Shown in pieces: positions 60,358 to 64,000 of a stretch of 64,000 nucleotides of DNA. How positions within the stretch are numbered: position 1 is the first letter of the stretch; every line of letters begins with the position of its first letter. A program made the translations under genes and the position numbers. The notes beneath the pieces are model-generated. The model was given only the letters and a program-made list of their open reading frames with translations, was not told where the DNA came from and searched no databases. Origin of the DNA: Polytrichum commune (lineage: Eukaryota; Streptophyta; Polytrichopsida; Polytrichales; Polytrichaceae). The stretch spans positions 52,965,554-53,029,553 of the forward strand of contig OX485803.1 of the NCBI GenBank assembly GCA_950295325.1. Reading direction: 5' to 3'.

Positions 60358-63300
60358 TAAGATGTAGCATCACATCGCTCATACTTGGAAGCCCATGGCT
60401 CCTAACGTTTATATTCTTCCCCCTAACAATCTAGAAGATATTTACCAACTGGATTTGTGGTGGACCGTGGAGTTTCAAGGATTGGAATTTGGTAGTACTA
60501 TGTATAGGGTTTTTTTGGATGTATAAGAATTGGTTGCGTCTCTTTACATATAAAATTGTGTGTGTAGAAGAAACAATCTCATTTTATGGGACAAGCTCCA
60601 ATTTAATATGGGGGGAATTGGTTGATCATTGTTTTGGGTTTTGGGACAAGATGGTTGTACAACATGGCGATTGCTCAGTTTCTCATGATCAATGGGTTGG
60701 TCTCTTTCAAATTCTGCAATGCACCATCCCTACGTGGATGGTCTCAGTTACTTGCTTGGAAAATCATAACTCTAGGAGAATCGAACTCAATGCGGGATTC
60801 TTGTGCAACATTGATGTTTTCACGACCATGTTGTAGCATGTTACTCTCACTAAGGTGAAGTTGTGTTCTAGACATATTGGGGACCAAAGGTGTATGTGGG
60901 GTAGTGGTGGTGGGTAATAAGTATGCATGGTGACGGGGGTATTGTCACCCTTAAGTTGCGTAGAATGTTCGGTGTGTGTTGAATTCGTTTACACATGAAG
61001 ATTTGGGTTTGAGCCTAAGTGGCCCTTAAAAGGTTTGATGTGTGCGAGATTAGCTATTTGTATATGGAGTCTATCGCTGAACCTTGTTTCATACTTTTGC
61101 ATCTTTCATGTTTTGTTGGCCTTTTGTAATGTGGGTGTGGGTGGTATATTGAACATGGTACGATATGAGTTTGGTGGTTCTCTAAGTGCCGTTTATTGAG
61201 AATCAACATGGTGAGGTATTTGAGGACAGTAAGGTATATTTGTTTCAAAGACGTATATATATATATATATAATATAATATAAAGTAGATATAGAGTTGGT
61301 TATAAAGGATGTCTACAAAGTTTGTGGGCTTGTCCCCTTGAACTCTAGTGGTGATGATGGTTAGTTGGATGAACGAACTTTCATCTTCAAGGGGATTGGT
61401 CATGGTTTGGAATTTGCTTTTTTGGCTTATACAACGTTAATTGGGTCTTTGTTGTGACAAAATAAAATCAATGAACCTAATTGCATTGGTGTGGATATGA
61501 TGTTTGAAGTGGGTTTTGGGGGTCAACAATAAAGATGTTTGTTTTGAATCGCGCAACACACGTGCATATGGTGGTGCACTTAAACACGTGGAGCTATGTA
61601 GGGATGGTGGTGTTGAAGAGTTGGTCCATGTGAGGGTTGCCAATCATTATTAACAAGCATTTTAACTTGTTTTAAACACAAAATGTGGAAAAAATATCCG
61701 CTATTTTTGCAATAAACTTAGTGAATTGAAGACAAGAAAATGACATTGAGATCTACTACTCGTGTGTGTATATATATACATATACATATATATGTATATA
61801 TAGTCCATATCTCGAGTACGCCATTTGCATATATATCAACTATCAACTAATAATGAAACTTTCCTTGAAGCATAATAGACATTTTAAGCTTGTTTGAAGA
61901 CTGTCTTAGTTTTGCAAAGAAGTAATTCATCAATGCACTCTTAGTGTTTGAAGTGTTACAAAGACTTATCAATTTTGTTACTAAAGTTGTATGAGTGAAT
62001 ATTTAGCATTTGTCTAGAATCGATCCATAAATTCATAAATGTAAATATAGCCATTTAGTGTGAGGCCTTTGATGTTGTGGTGGGATAGTAGGAGCATGTA
62101 TATCAACCATGTTGCTTTGTTATGGCGGGTTGTTTCTTATGTTGTTGGTTGTAGGGTTGGTGCATCCTATTGGGCAAGTAGATCCATGTTTGTGCTTCAT
62201 TGAGGTGGGAGAGGTCTCATGTTATAATGGGTTGCTTAGATGGTCCAAGAAGAAGAAGAAGAAGAAGAACTCTGGTCTCTCTAGGGAGGCCGGAGTGAAT
62301 AGAGTGTTTGTTCGTAGGACACCCTTGGCCATACCCCAGGGTAATGGTTTTGGATGTAATACTACTTCACCCTTTGCAAATATATAATGTTTTCTTGCGT
62401 GGCTCGTGTGTTGAGTGTATATGATTTTCAAGGTTCATGAGATTTGTGTATCAGTTGGTGCATTTTGGGGTGGTCTAAAAGTGTTTGGAGGCGGACATTC
62501 TACTTGTAGGTTGTGGTTGTTTAATTATCCAGTAACATATGAATACTCGGGGCTAATGTATCTAGTGATTTATTTTCTGCATATTGTTTTGGATGTATAC
62601 GTTAGTTGGTGGGCATGTTGAGTAAGGTCAATTCCAAAGTGCCAAAATGGAGTTGTGTGGAACTAGGTGGGTGGTAGATTGGGTGCATGTTTTGCATTGG
62701 ATATTTGTGCCTAGCTTGACAAGTTTGTTGACTTTTCAATTCGCAATATGTTGTTATGGGCTCCAATTTTGTGGAGGGAGATGAGACCTTTGTATTGGTG
62801 TGGGAGGTCAATGATGCAAGTGAATGTACGATGGACATTGGATGTGGTTGCCTATGAGGTAAAGGGAATTGAGATTGTCAGTGAATGTGGTATTGGTTTT
62901 GTTTTTTGTGAGTTTGAGGGCTTTGAGGACATCTCTTAGTTTGTTCTTTGTTTTCGTTCTTTGTTTTTTGGCACAAATTGAAAATTCAATTGCAAGAAAC
63001 GACCATAATACAACCACATCAGAAGAATCAACGTAAATGGAGGGGAGAGACATCTCTTAGTTTGACATGGAGGTGGTATGCTTACATGAGAGGCAACGAA
63101 ACATGTTAGTGTTTGATGTGTGGGTGATAAGTTCCATATCATGTTCTCAGGGGGGGGGGGTAGTCATTGGTTGGAGTAGCAATATACGTGCGAACAAATG
63201 ATAGGGTATTTTAAAAACATGGGGGCTAAAAATTATAAATGGACTTAAGAGTAATATAGGGTATCAAAAATGGCACTGGACATCTTTAAAGTACTATAGG

Positions 63301-64000
63301 GTATGGAATAATAAGTAATTTGGAATTATAAGTAATGCAAGCCATTTTTCTATTAAGTCAAAGTAGAAAATCACATAATGATAGCATGTAAAAAAAAAAA
63401 AAAGAATTGAAAGTAATACCCCCCTATAAAATAGTGGTTGTTCGCACCTATATCCTTAACTTTTTAACACACTGCCCCCCCCCCCGAGATCATGTTGAGC
63501 CTTCTTTTCTCATTCAGTTGGATGGGGAGTAAAGCGTTGTCCGTGTGGTAGGCTTGGGTGGTAGGGAGCTATTTGGGTTGTTTGTAGTGTATTTGTTGGG
63601 GGAATGGGAGGTACGAGAAAGGGGTGCAGGTGAATTGGGGGTTCTTCCAACTGATTTGGGGTGTTATATCCAAATTGCTTATTAAAAAATATCATATTTA
63701 GCCCATTTTAAGAATACAATATTGATATGCAAGGACGCTTGCATCTTCCTCAAGTCCAAGTAACCTTCTACTAGCATCAAATGTATTATAGAGATTCTCC
63801 TTTGAATCAATGCAAAAGCAACATGCTTGCACCTATTTATACTCGAGGTTTATAAGATATTCCATGCCAAGTTGGGAGCCCATAGGATAACTGAGGTGGC
63901 GGTCTAGAATACATTCCCACCAACGAGCAATTATCCTTTATAGTCTAAGAGCATCCTCAGTCGGTCTAGGTAAAGCTCACTGCAAACCAAAACCTATCTT
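60358..64000. other. Gene-free AT-rich stretch to window end
   Basis: No recognisable coding exon. Seen: an AT repeat at ~61254-61283, an AT-rich palindrome (TATATACATATACATATATA region, ~61768-61802), an AAG trinucleotide repeat (~62247-62269), a G11 run (63150-63160), an A-run near 63391 and a C11 run (63475-63485). Several open frames of 60-115 codons exist, without family features. Confidence 0.45.

Overview
The window is nuclear DNA of a land plant. It carries five spliced protein genes with canonical GT-AG introns of about 140-1020 bp. All five belong to plant families: a eukaryotic-type 5-oxoprolinase, a tafazzin/NAPE-synthase-like acyltransferase, an organelle-type thymidine kinase, an At4g00755-like protein and a PUB43/44-like U-box/ARM ligase. 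The species cannot be fixed from sequence alone. A non-seed plant such as a moss is my guess, with low confidence.

Layout. Positions 106-5351 (minus): 5-oxoprolinase, three exons, 1279 aa, with a short inverted-repeat transposon in intron 1 and nested tandem repeats just upstream of its start. Positions 6.8-13.2 kb: non-coding with small repeats. Positions 13197-15836 (plus): tafazzin-like acyltransferase, six exons. Positions 17203-19642 (minus): thymidine kinase, four exons, convergent with the acyltransferase, with a near-perfect 284-bp tandem duplication in intron 1 and a telo-box upstream. Positions 19.7-24.9 kb: MITE-bearing non-coding DNA, including a textbook CACTA MITE. Positions 24958-27914 (minus): At4g00755-like gene, four exons, with no recognisable F-box in the modelled protein and with repeat arrays in intron 1, intron 3 and the upstream region. 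Positions 31284-35842 (minus): U-box/ARM E3 ligase, five exons, 1001 aa. Positions 35.9-64 kb: about 28 kb without a recognisable protein gene, built from non-autonomous transposons (Harbinger-like, hAT-like, Tc1/mariner-like and two unassigned TIR families), two tRNA-derived SINE candidates, a near-perfect palindrome, a 50-bp minisatellite and many microsatellites and G/C runs.

The genes are independent housekeeping or signalling functions and do not form a cluster: glutathione-cycle recycling of 5-oxoproline, phospholipid acyl remodelling, thymidine salvage and two probable ubiquitin-pathway proteins. I found no convincing new multi-gene system. The most notable signals are the repeat structures (higher-order repeat in the kinase intron, decoy splice-donor array, nested MITE-in-MITE insertion, SINE with an 11-bp target duplication, hAT-like element with an 8-bp target duplication) and the apparent loss of the F-box. 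Exon boundaries were placed by hand from reading frame, splice signals and recalled family conservation, without transcript data.
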